From NCBI RefSeq assembly GCF_904848625.1, contig NZ_CAJHCP010000002.1, positions 434,001 to 498,000 of the forward strand: a DNA stretch of 64,000 bases. Reading direction: 5' to 3'. Positions 7,869 to 21,178 of this stretch are shown in pieces. A program made the translations under genes and the position numbers. The notes beneath the pieces were generated by a model. That model saw only the letters and a program-made list of their open reading frames with translations, did not search any database and had not been told where the DNA came from. Source of the DNA: Paraburkholderia metrosideri. GTDB lineage: Bacteria; Pseudomonadota; Gammaproteobacteria; Burkholderiales; Burkholderiaceae. Numbering within the stretch: the first letter of the stretch is position 1; every line of letters starts with the position of its first letter.

Positions 7869-9896
7869 TCACGCAATCAGCCTGAGCTTCTGCCGATCCT
7901 TCAACCACCGCTCGAATTCGGCAGCGGGCATTGCCTGGCCGTACAAAAAGCCCTGCACATAGTCGACGCCCAGGCCCTTCATGAACAGTTCTTCCGACTC
8001 GGTCTCGATGCCCTCGGCGACCACCTTGAAATCGAGTTCCTGCGCGACCGCGACCATTGAACGCACCAGCGCCTGAGCCTTGGTGTCGGCGTTGATCGAG
8101 CGCACGAAACTGCGGTCGAGCTTGATGATGTCGAGCGGAATGCGGCCCAGTTGTGACAGCGACGAATAGCCGGTGCCGAAGTCGTCCAGATGCACCTGGG
8201 CGCCGAGTTGCCGGAACTGCTTGATCAGATCGATTGCAGCGGCTTCGTCTTCAATCAGGCAGCTTTCGGTAAGTTCCACGTCGACCAGACACGGGTCGAG
8301 GTTCGCGCGCTGCAGCGCCTCGGTGAAATGCTGGACCACGGCGGTGTCGGCCAGTTGCCGCGCCGACACGTTGATCGCGATACGCAGGTTGTAGCCGTCC
8401 GCTTTCCATTGAGCCGCCTGTTTGGCCGCCGTTTCCATGACCCAGCGGCCCAGCACGCCGATCAGCCCGGACTCCTCTGCATAACGGATGAATTCCGTCG
8501 GCATGATCTGTCCGCGCTCCGGCGAGTTCCAGCGCACCAGCGCTTCCGCACCTTGCACCACACCGGTAGCGAGCGACAGCTTGGGCTGGTAGTGCAGCGT
8601 CAGTTGGCCTTCGTCGAGGCCGCGCCGCAGATTCGTGTCGAGCCACATGTATTCGGCGACGCGCCGGTTCATGTCCGGCGAGAACACCCGATGGGTGCGC
8701 TTGCCTTCGTCTTTGGCCGCGTACATCGCGGTGTCGGCGGAACGGATCAGCGATTCGAGGTTGTCGCCGTGTTCCGGGTAGCGCGCAATGCCCATCGAGC
8801 AGCCGGTGTAGACCTCGACCAGTCCGACCGCAAACGGCGTGCGCATGCGTTCGAGAATGCGTTGCGCGGTGTCTTCGAGGCCGTGCGCGGTGCCTTTCGC
8901 CGCGAGCACGATGAACTCGTCGCCACCGAGCCGTGCGAGCGTATCGCCTTCATTCAGACAGGTGCCGATTGCGTACGACACGTCGCGGATCAGATGGTCG
9001 CCAAACACGTGACCGTAGTGATCGTTGACCTTCTTGAAGTTGTCGAGATCGAGGAACAGCACGCCGACCGCTTCGTCCGGCGCGGCCTGGTCGATCGCGG
9101 CGCGGATCTTGTCCTGAATCGCGTTGCGGTTGATGAGACCGGTGAGCGCGTCGGTATTGGCCAGCTCGGTGAGCCGTTCCTGCGCGAGCCGTTGTTCGGT
9201 GATGTCCGTGCCCGAGCAGATCATGAACCGGTCATCGACGCCGTTGCCACTCTGCACGAATGTATTGTGAAAGACGAACAGGCGTTCACCGTGCACTGTT
9301 TTAATGCGCCGCTCGACTTCGAACGACACGCCGCGATCGAAAAAACCGTTGATGTCCTGGCCGATGCCCGCACCGTCTGCCTCGTTCGCATTGCCTGCAC
9401 CGTCTGCGCACCGCATGAACAACGCTGACACATCGCGGCCAATGATGTTCTCTTCGCTGACGCCCGTGAGCTTTTCGGCGAGCCGGTTAAAGCGCTGTAT
9501 ACGACCGTGCCGGTCGACGATCGCCACGATGGAATTGACTTCGGAGACGACCTGTTCCGCGAACGCAAGACTGTTGAGCAGACTGCGCGCGACAGACTCG
9601 GTGTCGTCATCAGCGGACGCAGTGCCTGCCCAGCTATTGCGGTCCAGCTTCTTGCCGACGAGATGCAGACGCAGCGGTGCGCCGTCGAGTTGCACGTCGA
9701 CGACGAGGTGTGACGTGGTGCCGGTAAGAAGCCGGATTTGTGAGGCTTGCTGAGGATCGAGCGCAAGGGCGACGTGAGCCGACTCACCGCCCGAGGGCGT
9801 GAGTTCCAGCGCGTTGCTGTCGATTGACAGACGCCAGCATGGGCTGCTCGTGCCGAGCCGCGCGCGAAGCACCGACTCGTGTTGGTCGTCGTTCAT
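7869..9896 (-). CDS. gmr: PAS-GGDEF-EAL cyclic-di-GMP protein, Gmr/PdeR-like
   Basis: I start at MNDDQHE rather than 19 codons upstream because GGGGA lies just before this ATG; the protein is 675 residues. Order: an N-terminal domain beginning LRARLGTSSPCWRLS, which is the hallmark of E. coli Gmr/YciR (PdeR); a PAS domain at about 113-235; a GGDEF domain with intact GGDEF at 324-328 but no RxxD inhibitory site; and an EAL domain with EALVRW at 451-456 and DDFGTGYSS further on. The EAL catalytic set looks complete, so phosphodiesterase activity is expected. In E. coli PdeR also acts as a trigger enzyme by protein contact. It lies downstream of lhr on the same strand after a 247-bp gap. Confidence 0.85.
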   Translation of the reverse strand: MNDDQHESVLRARLGTSSPCWRLSIDSNALELTPSGGESAHVALALDPQQASQIRLLTGTTSHLVVDVQLDGAPLRLHLVGKKLDRNSWAGTASADDDTESVARSLLNSLAFAEQVVSEVNSIVAIVDRHGRIQRFNRLAEKLTGVSEENIIGRDVSALFMRCADGAGNANEADGAGIGQDINGFFDRGVSFEVERRIKTVHGERLFVFHNTFVQSGNGVDDRFMICSGTDITEQRLAQERLTELANTDALTGLINRNAIQDKIRAAIDQAAPDEAVGVLFLDLDNFKKVNDHYGHVFGDHLIRDVSYAIGTCLNEGDTLARLGGDEFIVLAAKGTAHGLEDTAQRILERMRTPFAVGLVEVYTGCSMGIARYPEHGDNLESLIRSADTAMYAAKDEGKRTHRVFSPDMNRRVAEYMWLDTNLRRGLDEGQLTLHYQPKLSLATGVVQGAEALVRWNSPERGQIMPTEFIRYAEESGLIGVLGRWVMETAAKQAAQWKADGYNLRIAINVSARQLADTAVVQHFTEALQRANLDPCLVDVELTESCLIEDEAAAIDLIKQFRQLGAQVHLDDFGTGYSSLSQLGRIPLDIIKLDRSFVRSINADTKAQALVRSMVAVAQELDFKVVAEGIETESEELFMKGLGVDYVQGFLYGQAMPAAEFERWLKDRQKLRLIA

Positions 9897-10143
9897 TAGA
9901 TCCCCGGGCGATGTTTGCCGGTATGGGCCGTAGAAGCGGCAGGTGGCAAACATTCTTCATCATACTTAAGACAACCCCATTGTAGCGAAGCGACGGCTTT
10001 CGGGCTTATAAACATTAACGGTCGCGCGCCTTCGAGCTTTAATGTTTTTTCGGGTGGCGACCGTGTTTTTATCGGGTTGCATCAAGTTGCGCCGCGCCGC
10101 CGCGTGGCGTCTCCATCAGCAGCTACTTTTAAGGGCAAGCTCC

Positions 10144-14721
<4,578 letters not shown>

Positions 14722-14945
14722 GCTCGCGTAGATGGGGGCGCCGCGCGCCATATCCAGAGGGCGACGGCACCCGGGTCATTGGAAGACGAAGACTCAGTCT
14801 GGCAGGTTTTTCAGCACCGTGCCGAAGCTGAACATCGGCTTACAGCGCAGATTTTCACAGACCTGGCGGCCCCGCTGCCGGATCGTCTCAATTGCAGTAC
14901 GCTCTACGGCTCACCCCTTCACGAATTCACGATGGAGTCCCGACG

Positions 14946-15995
14946 ATGCGATACAACCAGTTAGGCCGTACCGGTGTGTTTGTTTCAGAACTTTGTCTGG
15001 GCACGATGACCTTCGGCGGTGGCGACGGCATCTGGAAGCAGATTGGCGATTTGCAGCAGAACGACGCCGAGCGGCTGGTCGGCCGCGCGCTCGACGCAGG
15101 CATCAATTTCATCGATACCGCCGACGTCTACGCGGGGGGCCTGTCCGAACAGATCACGGGCCAGGCGCTGAAGAACCTCAAGGTGCCGCGCGACCAGGTC
15201 GTGGTGGCGACCAAGGTATTTGGCCAGACCGGCGAATTTCCGAACGCGCGGGGCGCATCGCGCTATCACATCCTCGACGGCATCAAGGCGAGTCTGAAGC
15301 GGCTGCAACTCGATCACGTCGACCTGTATCAGATTCACGGTTTCGATCCGGCTACGCCGATCGAAGAAACCGTGCGCGCGCTCGACACCCTGGTGCAGCA
15401 TGGCCATGTACGTTATGTCGGCGTGTCGAACTGGGCCGCGTGGCAGATCGTGAAAGCGCTCGGTATTTCGGAGCGCCTCGGGCTTGCGCGCTTTGAAACA
15501 TTGCAGGCGTATTACACGCTCGCGGGACGCGATCTCGAACGCGAACTCGTGCCGATGATGCACAGCGAAGGTCTCGGTTTGATGGTGTGGAGTCCGTTGG
15601 CGGGCGGCTTGCTGAGCGGCAAATATGGGCGCGAGCAACAGGGCGAGGCGGGTAGCCGGCGGACGAATTTCGATTTTCCGCCGGTCGATCGTGAGCGCGC
15701 GTATAGCTGCATCGACGTCATGCGCGGGATTGCGGAGGCGAAAAAAGTATCCGTCGCGCAGATCGCACTGGCCTGGTTGCTGCATCAGCGTGTGGTGAGT
15801 TCAGTGATCGTCGGCGCAAAGAAAATCGAGCAACTCGATGACAATATTGCGGCCACCGCCGTGACGCTCTCATCGGATGACCTCGCGAAGCTCGATCAGG
15901 TGAGTACGCTGCCTGCGGAATATCCTGGCTGGATGCTGGAGCGGCAGGGCGACGGGCGTCGCAAGCAGCTTGATGAAAGGCGTAGCGGCGGGTGA
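14946..15995 (+). CDS. Aldo/keto reductase
   Basis: A 349-residue NADPH-dependent reductase with the aldo/keto reductase TIM-barrel fold. The tetrad is visible: Asp and Tyr in NFIDTADVYAGG, Lys in VVVATKVFG, and His in DLYQIHGFDP. The C-terminal cofactor-binding segment is SSVIVGAKKIEQLDDN. It is closest in style to the YghZ/YajO and AKR12-like proteins that reduce small aldehydes such as methylglyoxal. The start at 14946 has GGAG ten bases upstream and begins MRYNQLGRTGVFVS, the usual N-terminus. It is a single gene divergent from lhr. Confidence 0.9.
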   Translation: MRYNQLGRTGVFVSELCLGTMTFGGGDGIWKQIGDLQQNDAERLVGRALDAGINFIDTADVYAGGLSEQITGQALKNLKVPRDQVVVATKVFGQTGEFPNARGASRYHILDGIKASLKRLQLDHVDLYQIHGFDPATPIEETVRALDTLVQHGHVRYVGVSNWAAWQIVKALGISERLGLARFETLQAYYTLAGRDLERELVPMMHSEGLGLMVWSPLAGGLLSGKYGREQQGEAGSRRTNFDFPPVDRERAYSCIDVMRGIAEAKKVSVAQIALAWLLHQRVVSSVIVGAKKIEQLDDNIAATAVTLSSDDLAKLDQVSTLPAEYPGWMLERQGDGRRKQLDERRSGG

Positions 15996-16084
15996 TTGTG
16001 GAGGAATGCTGACGGGGCGCGGGGGCGTTGACTTTGACGACTTCGACGTGTGAGTCGGGCACGTTTTTATACAGCGTCAACTGC

Positions 16085-16120
16085 ACGCCGCGTGACACGC
16101 ATTTCGTGTCAACGCGGCGT
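16085..16120. repeat. Imperfect long hairpin in AKR/AhpD-like gap
   Basis: ACGCCGCGTGACACG (16085-16099) pairs with CGTGTCAACGCGGCGT (16105-16120), with one unpaired A and a five-base loop. No T run follows on either strand. It may end both convergent genes in a rho-dependent or RNA-stabilising way. Confidence 0.4.
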
Positions 16121-16214
16121 ACAGTGGATCACCGCCGCCCTCAACAGCTCACGCATAGCGACGCTTGCGCGCCAGCCGTTATTCGTCGATGACTCGGCGC
16201 TTCGTCCTTAGACC

Positions 16215-16580
16215 TCAGGCCGTCTCAGCGCGCTTGGCCGCGTCAGCCGTATAAGCGGCCACCGCATCGATCGTACGTGCCGAGTACACCATCGTCGCAC
16301 CGGCGTTCATCGCGACGGCCACGCCCAGCGCTTCGGCGATTTCTTCACGGGTTGCGCCGTGCTTCAGCGCTTCGGCTGTATGGACGGTAATACAACCGTC
16401 ACAACGCAGGCTCACGGCGACGGCGAGTGAAATCAGCTCGCGGGTTTTGGCGCCGAGCAGGTCGGCTTTCTGGCCGGCGCTCGACATCGTCTGATAAGCC
16501 TTCACGGTGTCCGGCGACAGCCTGGCAATCTCGCCGATACGGCCGAACAGTGCTTTGCGGTAATCGATCCAGTTCAACAT
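16215..16580 (-). CDS. AhpD-like carboxymuconolactone decarboxylase family protein
   Basis: A 121-residue all-helical protein of the CMD family. It carries the AhpD-type redox motif CxxC with the following His (RCDGCITVHTAEALKHGAT) and the second helix EEIAEALGVAVAMNAG, which fits the alkylhydroperoxidase-like core rather than true carboxymuconolactone decarboxylase. Such proteins reduce peroxides or act as thiol oxidoreductases and form trimers or hexamers. It is divergent from an AraC regulator that starts 118 bp away and is the natural candidate for its control. Confidence 0.85.
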   Translation of the reverse strand: MLNWIDYRKALFGRIGEIARLSPDTVKAYQTMSSAGQKADLLGAKTRELISLAVAVSLRCDGCITVHTAEALKHGATREEIAEALGVAVAMNAGATMVYSARTIDAVAAYTADAAKRAETA

Positions 16581-16697
16581 GGCAGTGCTCCTTGGTCTGC
16601 TGCGCGTCAGCGGGTGCCGGCGTCGTGAGACAAAGTATTGCGCTGTGACGCGATATCCTGAATACTCAAATCGCTCAACTTTTAGCGCGATCGTCTC

Positions 16698-17759
16698 ATG
16701 GACACGCTTAGCCGATTGCTCGATCTAGCCCGCCCGCAAGCCAGTCTCGATTTGCGCTGCCTGCTGACGGGCCCGTTCGATATCGATCATGCGCCGATGG
16801 AGGCGGGCATCGCGCCGTTTCATCTGGTGCTGGGCGGCGCGTGCGTGGTCGAGGCGGCCAGTGGTGCGCAGGTGCGGCTTCAAGCGGGCGATTTCATGCT
16901 GTTCCCGCGTGGCGCCGCACACCGGATGCGCGATGCGCAGCGCGCAGGGAGCGGCGCGCCGTTGTTGCTAAGTCACGACGGGATGTTGCCTCTGCGTCGC
17001 AATGACGGTGTGAACGGTACGGAAAAACGCTCAGCCGAGAGCCATGCGGGTGGACGTACCGCCGCCGGTCCCGAAGCAAGCCAGCGACGCCGTCACGGGG
17101 AGAGCCGTGGCAACGGCGCAAATGAACCCCACGGCAACAACGTCGAGGTCGATCTCCTCTGCGGCCGTTTCGTCTACGCGCCGGGTCCCTCGGCGCTATT
17201 GCTCAACGCGCTGCCCGACCCATTTCATGTGTCGCTGGGCGGCGAGCAAACGCTAGGCGCATTGCAAACGCTAATTGCGCTGATGCGCACCGAAGCACAA
17301 GAGCGCCAACCCGGCGCGCTCGCCATCGTCACTGCATTGAGCCACGCGTTATTCGCGATGGCGTTGCGCGTACACGGCGAGCAGAATGCGGCCACTTCCG
17401 GCGTGATTGCGCTGCTGGCCGACCCGCGCCTGGGCGCATCGGTCCAGGGGATGCTGAGCGCTCCCGAGCGGGCATGGACCATCGCCGAACTAGGTGCACT
17501 CGCCGCGATGTCACGGGCGACCTACGCGCGTCATTTCAACGAGCGCGCAGGCGTCACGGTGATGGACTTCCTCACGCAGATCCGCATGACGATTGCGTGC
17601 GACCTGCTGCGCCGCACGCAACGCAGCGCGGCGGAGATCGGGGAAGCGGTGGGCTATCAATCGGAGGCCGCATTCGGCAAGGCGTTTGCGCAGAGCGTCG
17701 GCGTCACGCCGGGGCGTTACCGGCGTCGCCCGCAGGAAGATGAAGCGCCGGCCGGCTAG
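16698..17759 (+). CDS. AraC-family regulator with N-terminal cupin domain
   Basis: A 353-residue protein. An N-terminal cupin_6-type domain (about 10-180, with FHLVLGGACVVEA and RLQAGDFMLFPRGAAH) senses a ligand. The C-terminal two-HTH AraC domain (about 250-345) has IAELGALAAMSRATYARHFNE, then the linker, then AAEIGEAVGYQSEAAFGKAFAQSVGVTPGRYRR. A hydrophilic insert rich in Gly, Arg, Asn and His (about 95-150) interrupts the cupin domain and looks like low-complexity expansion. It is divergent from the AhpD-like gene. Its TAG stop shares the palindrome CTAG (17756-17759) with the stop of the convergent FUSC gene. Confidence 0.88.
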   Translation: MDTLSRLLDLARPQASLDLRCLLTGPFDIDHAPMEAGIAPFHLVLGGACVVEAASGAQVRLQAGDFMLFPRGAAHRMRDAQRAGSGAPLLLSHDGMLPLRRNDGVNGTEKRSAESHAGGRTAAGPEASQRRRHGESRGNGANEPHGNNVEVDLLCGRFVYAPGPSALLLNALPDPFHVSLGGEQTLGALQTLIALMRTEAQERQPGALAIVTALSHALFAMALRVHGEQNAATSGVIALLADPRLGASVQGMLSAPERAWTIAELGALAAMSRATYARHFNERAGVTVMDFLTQIRMTIACDLLRRTQRSAAEIGEAVGYQSEAAFGKAFAQSVGVTPGRYRRRPQEDEAPAG

Positions 17760-18328
17760 CGCTGGTCGGCGGGTTTGCCAAACCAGCGTTGCTCGATGCG
17801 CGACATGACGTAGGCCACCAGCAGCGCGCAGACCGTGCCGATCGTCACTTCGCCGAGCCGCAGCAGCGCTTTGTCCCATGCGGGGCCCATGCCCGGCACC
17901 AGCAGCATGATGGTCGCCGTGATGCCGCCCAGACGCGCCGCGCTGCCGACGTTCAGGATCCAGCAGATCACGATGGCGATTCCAACCGTCGCGGCATAAG
18001 CCGCGAAATGTCCGCCGCCGACCAGCGTGCCCGCAAGGCCGCAGATACCGCCAACCATTGCACCGATGAATTGATCGCGCGACAGGTTGCGGGTGTCGAT
18101 ATAGCTATGCTGGCTGACCGCAATGGCTGTGATCGCCGCCCAGAAAGCCTGCTCGGTATGCAGCGCACGGCCAATCCCGAACGCGAGGCTCGCTCCCGCG
18201 ACGGCCTGCACCGCCATGAATCCACCTTCGATCAGGCGCTCGCCGAGCGGCAGGGCCTTCAGGAATGCAAACAGCGAATTGGCAGCGCTTGCCCGTGCGG
18301 TGCGGGTTGAATCGTCGGAGGGTGTCAT
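17756..18328 (-). CDS. FUSC-family (aromatic acid exporter/fusaric acid resistance-like) membrane protein
   Basis: A 190-residue protein with about five hydrophobic segments and a family-typical FWAAITAIAVSQHSYIDT motif following the first helices, as in FUSC_2/ArAE proteins. Full exporters of this family are 350-700 residues with a repeated membrane half and a soluble domain. This is a single membrane half, so it probably dimerises. The substrate is unknown, and related proteins export aromatic acids. The stop codon overlaps that of the AraC gene on the opposite strand. Confidence 0.7.
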   Translation of the reverse strand: MTPSDDSTRTARASAANSLFAFLKALPLGERLIEGGFMAVQAVAGASLAFGIGRALHTEQAFWAAITAIAVSQHSYIDTRNLSRDQFIGAMVGGICGLAGTLVGGGHFAAYAATVGIAIVICWILNVGSAARLGGITATIMLLVPGMGPAWDKALLRLGEVTIGTVCALLVAYVMSRIEQRWFGKPADQR

Positions 18329-18406
18329 CGAAAGGAAGGGGCCTTATTGCAGCACGAAGGTGCCGTATTCTAGCGAGTTCAATTGCCGGCTGAGATCCAG
18401 TGCAGC

Positions 18407-19729
18407 TCACGGAGGTTCGTCGTCACGCGGCTTTCGGTACCAGTTCATCAACGGGGTCGCCGACACGCCGTGAATGACAACCGACGCGGTAATGACCGCG
18501 AGCGTGAGCGGCATCAGCGGCATGACGTCCGCTGCCGCGCCGTGTTCGAGCGCGTATGCGAGATAGTAAAACGAGCCAATGCCGCGGATGCCGAACCAGC
18601 TCATCAGCCGCCGCTGCGTCGCCGTCGCGCTCGATCCGAGCAACGCCAGTTCCACCGACACCGGCCGCACGATCACGAACAGCGCCACCGTCAGCGTGAT
18701 GCTTTGCCACGTGAAAAGCGGCGCCTGCAAGGTAGCGAGTACATTGCCGACCATCGCCATCACCGCGACTTCCGCGATGCTTTCGAGTTCGATCGTGAAG
18801 CCGAGAACCGATTCGGCCACATACGCGTGGGCTTTGCTCGGATTAGCGGCGGTCGCCTCCACGTCTTCGGAATCCACGGTACCGAGCACCTTGCGCGGCG
18901 ACGCACCGCCACTCGCGCGGTGTTCGACGCGCCGCATCGCCACCCCCGCTGCGAATACCGCTAAAAAGCCATACGTATGGGCGATTTGCGCTGCGCCGAA
19001 TGACAGTTCGATCAAACCCAGCGCAAAAAACCCTTCAAGGCCGAGCGCCTGTGCATGCCGCATGCGTAGCCACGCGACCGAGTGGGTGGTGGCCCAGCCC
19101 AGCGCGCCGCCAATCGCGATGGCGCCCACTACGCCCCATACCATGCTCGCCGCGAGTTGCAGATTCAGCAGTTCGGCAGCGAGCGCGGGCGGTGCGGCGC
19201 ATAGCGCGAGGCCCAGCAGCGCGAAGGGCAAGGCGATGCCGTCGTTCAAGCCGCCTTCGCCGGAAAGCGCAAAGCGCAGCAGGTCATGATCGCCGGGATT
19301 GTGTACCTGGACATCGTGAGCGAGCACCGGGTCGGTCGGAGCGAGGATCGACGCGAGCAATAACGACGGTCCCCAGCCGAGCTTCAGCACATACACGCCG
19401 AATAGTGTCAGCAGCGGGATGGTTGCCAGCATCGCAAGGAAGCCGAGACGCAGCGGCACGGTCCACAGCCTTTCCAATACGCCGAGGCGCAGACGCAGGC
19501 CGATGGCGAACAGCGAGACCAGTAGCGCAACTTCGGTAATCATCCGCAGCAGATGCGCGTCGCCGACCATATCGAGGCGCAGCAGATCGACACCGGGCAG
19601 TCCCAGCCCGTAGCCAATCGCCAGATAAAACATCGCGGCGCTAATAGGCAGGCGCCGCAGAGTCGTCGCCGCGAGGCCCATGAAAACGAGCACGGCGCCG
19701 ACGATCAGAAACCACAATGTTTCGCGCAT
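18407..19729 (-). CDS. Cation:proton antiporter (CPA, NhaP-like)
   Basis: A 440-residue inner-membrane protein with about 12 helices. The core transport motif ASILAPTDPVLAHDVQV contains the TD pair, and GGLNDGIALPFA contains the ND pair; both together mark the CPA1-type Na+/H+ or K+/H+ exchanger core. A hydrophilic loop near residue 290 interrupts the membrane domain. No RCK/TrkA domain is attached. It probably serves pH or sodium homeostasis. It ends 79 bp after the start of the FUSC gene on the same strand. Confidence 0.87.
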   Translation of the reverse strand: MRETLWFLIVGAVLVFMGLAATTLRRLPISAAMFYLAIGYGLGLPGVDLLRLDMVGDAHLLRMITEVALLVSLFAIGLRLRLGVLERLWTVPLRLGFLAMLATIPLLTLFGVYVLKLGWGPSLLLASILAPTDPVLAHDVQVHNPGDHDLLRFALSGEGGLNDGIALPFALLGLALCAAPPALAAELLNLQLAASMVWGVVGAIAIGGALGWATTHSVAWLRMRHAQALGLEGFFALGLIELSFGAAQIAHTYGFLAVFAAGVAMRRVEHRASGGASPRKVLGTVDSEDVEATAANPSKAHAYVAESVLGFTIELESIAEVAVMAMVGNVLATLQAPLFTWQSITLTVALFVIVRPVSVELALLGSSATATQRRLMSWFGIRGIGSFYYLAYALEHGAAADVMPLMPLTLAVITASVVIHGVSATPLMNWYRKPRDDEPP

Positions 19730-19835
19730 GAGCTTCCGGTGAGGACCGGCATGCGCGTAATCGCTGCCGGCCGGTTGTAAAGAGCGCCATCGCGAACCCT
19801 CTGGCGCATACTCGAACGCCGGGTCGGGGGTTCGC

Positions 19836-20246
19836 TCAGGGCGCGCGTCCGAATGCTTCGCGTAGCTTGCGCTTGGCCTGTTGCAATGTGTTGCGGCGGG
19901 CCTTGGGCAGATTCCTGCCTGCGCGATTGATATAGAAGTTCAGCATCGACATGGCGGATTGATACGGCGTGCCTTTACGGCGACGGCTATGAGTGGATGA
20001 GCGCTTCAGCGATTCGGCGATCGATTCCGCGCTGCCGGTTTTAAAAATATCATGCTCGAGGTCCATCGCGTCGCTCGTCTCCATCACATGATGAGACCAT
20101 TTGCGCGAGCTGTGCGAGGTGCGTTGTTTAGCCGCTTTCGCACGATGCGCAGCACGCGCCTGAGCATGCCGTTGACGGGGCGGCCGGCCGGCCTTACGTC
20201 CCGCTGTGGGATGGCTGGATTTGCGGGTGGATTTTCTGGGCGCCAT
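19836..20246 (-). CDS. DUF3175 family small basic protein
   Basis: I start at MAPRKSTRKS because GGAGG lies nine bases upstream; 136 residues. The N-terminal 50 residues are extremely rich in Lys, Arg, Ala, Ser and His, as in histone-like tails. The C-terminal part (RKWSHHVMETSDAMDLEHDIF...TPYQSAMSMLNFYINRAGRNL...RNTLQQAKRKLREAF) matches the DUF3175 core. Function unknown; the basic tail suggests nucleic-acid binding. It is the first gene of the stress-type block. Confidence 0.75.
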   Translation of the reverse strand: MAPRKSTRKSSHPTAGRKAGRPPRQRHAQARAAHRAKAAKQRTSHSSRKWSHHVMETSDAMDLEHDIFKTGSAESIAESLKRSSTHSRRRKGTPYQSAMSMLNFYINRAGRNLPKARRNTLQQAKRKLREAFGRAP

Positions 20247-20471
20247 GGTTTCGCCTCCTTGATCGGGTTTCGTCTGGATGATCGCTTTGATCCAGCGGAG
20301 CCGCCTTTTGCGTGCGCGTGACGATGCCTGTAAAAAACGCGCGAGCTGACGCACGATACGAAACGCGCCGGCTGCCGCATTGGCGGCATGCCGGCGCATC
20401 GGGGCGGTACGGTTGACTACACCTTCACGCGGTCAAACTGGCTGCGTGAACGCGCCCGCAAAAGGCGACGC

Positions 20472-20999
20472 TTACAGCTTCAACCCGCCCGCTTCGGGGG
20501 CGTCCGACGAACCCGCCGGAATGTCGCCGACCCCCACGTCGTCCCGCAGATCGTAGCGGTCACGGCCCCAATACGGCTCGCTCCCATAGTACTGATGGAC
20601 GGAAGTCGCCCATGTCTGATCGGCCATCGACGGCCAGTGGTCCTTGTCGAATCCCGGGGCGTTTTTCACGCGTTCAGCGGTCATGTTCAGCACGAAGCAC
20701 TTTCTCTGCGTATCGAGCGTCAATGCGTGCCACGGAATCGCCATCAGCTTGTCGCCAATGCCGAGAAAGCCGCCGCTCGACAACACCGCGTACGCGATAC
20801 GGCCCGCGCCGACATCGAGCATGATGTCCTTGACCTTGCCAATGTCCTCGCCGTCGCTGCTAATCACCTTGTCGCCATCGAGGGTGGCCGCTGCCATCAC
20901 GTCCGGGCCCGGACCTTCGGCGGTCTCGCTGCCCTTGCCGACGATACGGGCGCCCTGATTCTGGCCGATGCCACTTTGCGTCTGTGTCTGGTTCAGCAT
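20472..20999 (-). CDS. PRC-barrel domain protein
   Basis: A 175-residue soluble protein. The PRC-barrel lies at about residues 35-110, with DKVISSDGEDIGKVKDIMLDVGAGRIAYAVLS and FLGIGDKLMAIPWHALTLD, the standard stress-associated single PRC-barrel form. The flanks are hydrophilic and the C-terminal part (HWPSMADQTWATSVHQYYGSEPYWG) is typical of the proteobacterial stress subgroup. Function is unknown beyond protein or ligand binding. A -24/-12 promoter with one mismatch to consensus sits 39-53 bp upstream of the start codon. Confidence 0.85.
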   Translation of the reverse strand: MLNQTQTQSGIGQNQGARIVGKGSETAEGPGPDVMAAATLDGDKVISSDGEDIGKVKDIMLDVGAGRIAYAVLSSGGFLGIGDKLMAIPWHALTLDTQRKCFVLNMTAERVKNAPGFDKDHWPSMADQTWATSVHQYYGSEPYWGRDRYDLRDDVGVGDIPAGSSDAPEAGGLKL

Positions 21000-21037
21000 G
21001 ATGTGACTCCTCTACGGATGAATGTATCCAAGGTTCA

Positions 21038-21052
21038 GCAACCGGCGTGCCT
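21038..21052 (-). promoter_or_regulatory. Sigma54 (-24/-12) promoter candidate for the PRC-barrel gene
   Basis: On the minus strand the sequence is AGGCACG-CCGG-TTGC against the consensus TGGCACG-N4-TTGC: one mismatch, with GG and GC at the required 10-bp spacing. The expected start point is near 21026, giving a leader of about 27 nt. Confidence 0.65.
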
Positions 21053-21178
21053 TGCCTGGGTGAGGACCCGTATCAGGTGAGAGCACAAAGAGAGGGCCGC
21101 TCTGACACTCGCCTATAACCGCATATAAAGCGCCCTGTGCGTCGTCAATTGCAACGCTTGCCTGTAAAGTGAAAAAGC

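Noticed and set aside
8190..9428. 412-codon open frame on the plus strand
   Set aside because: Antisense to the PAS-GGDEF-EAL gene, without recognisable domains and with shadow-like composition.
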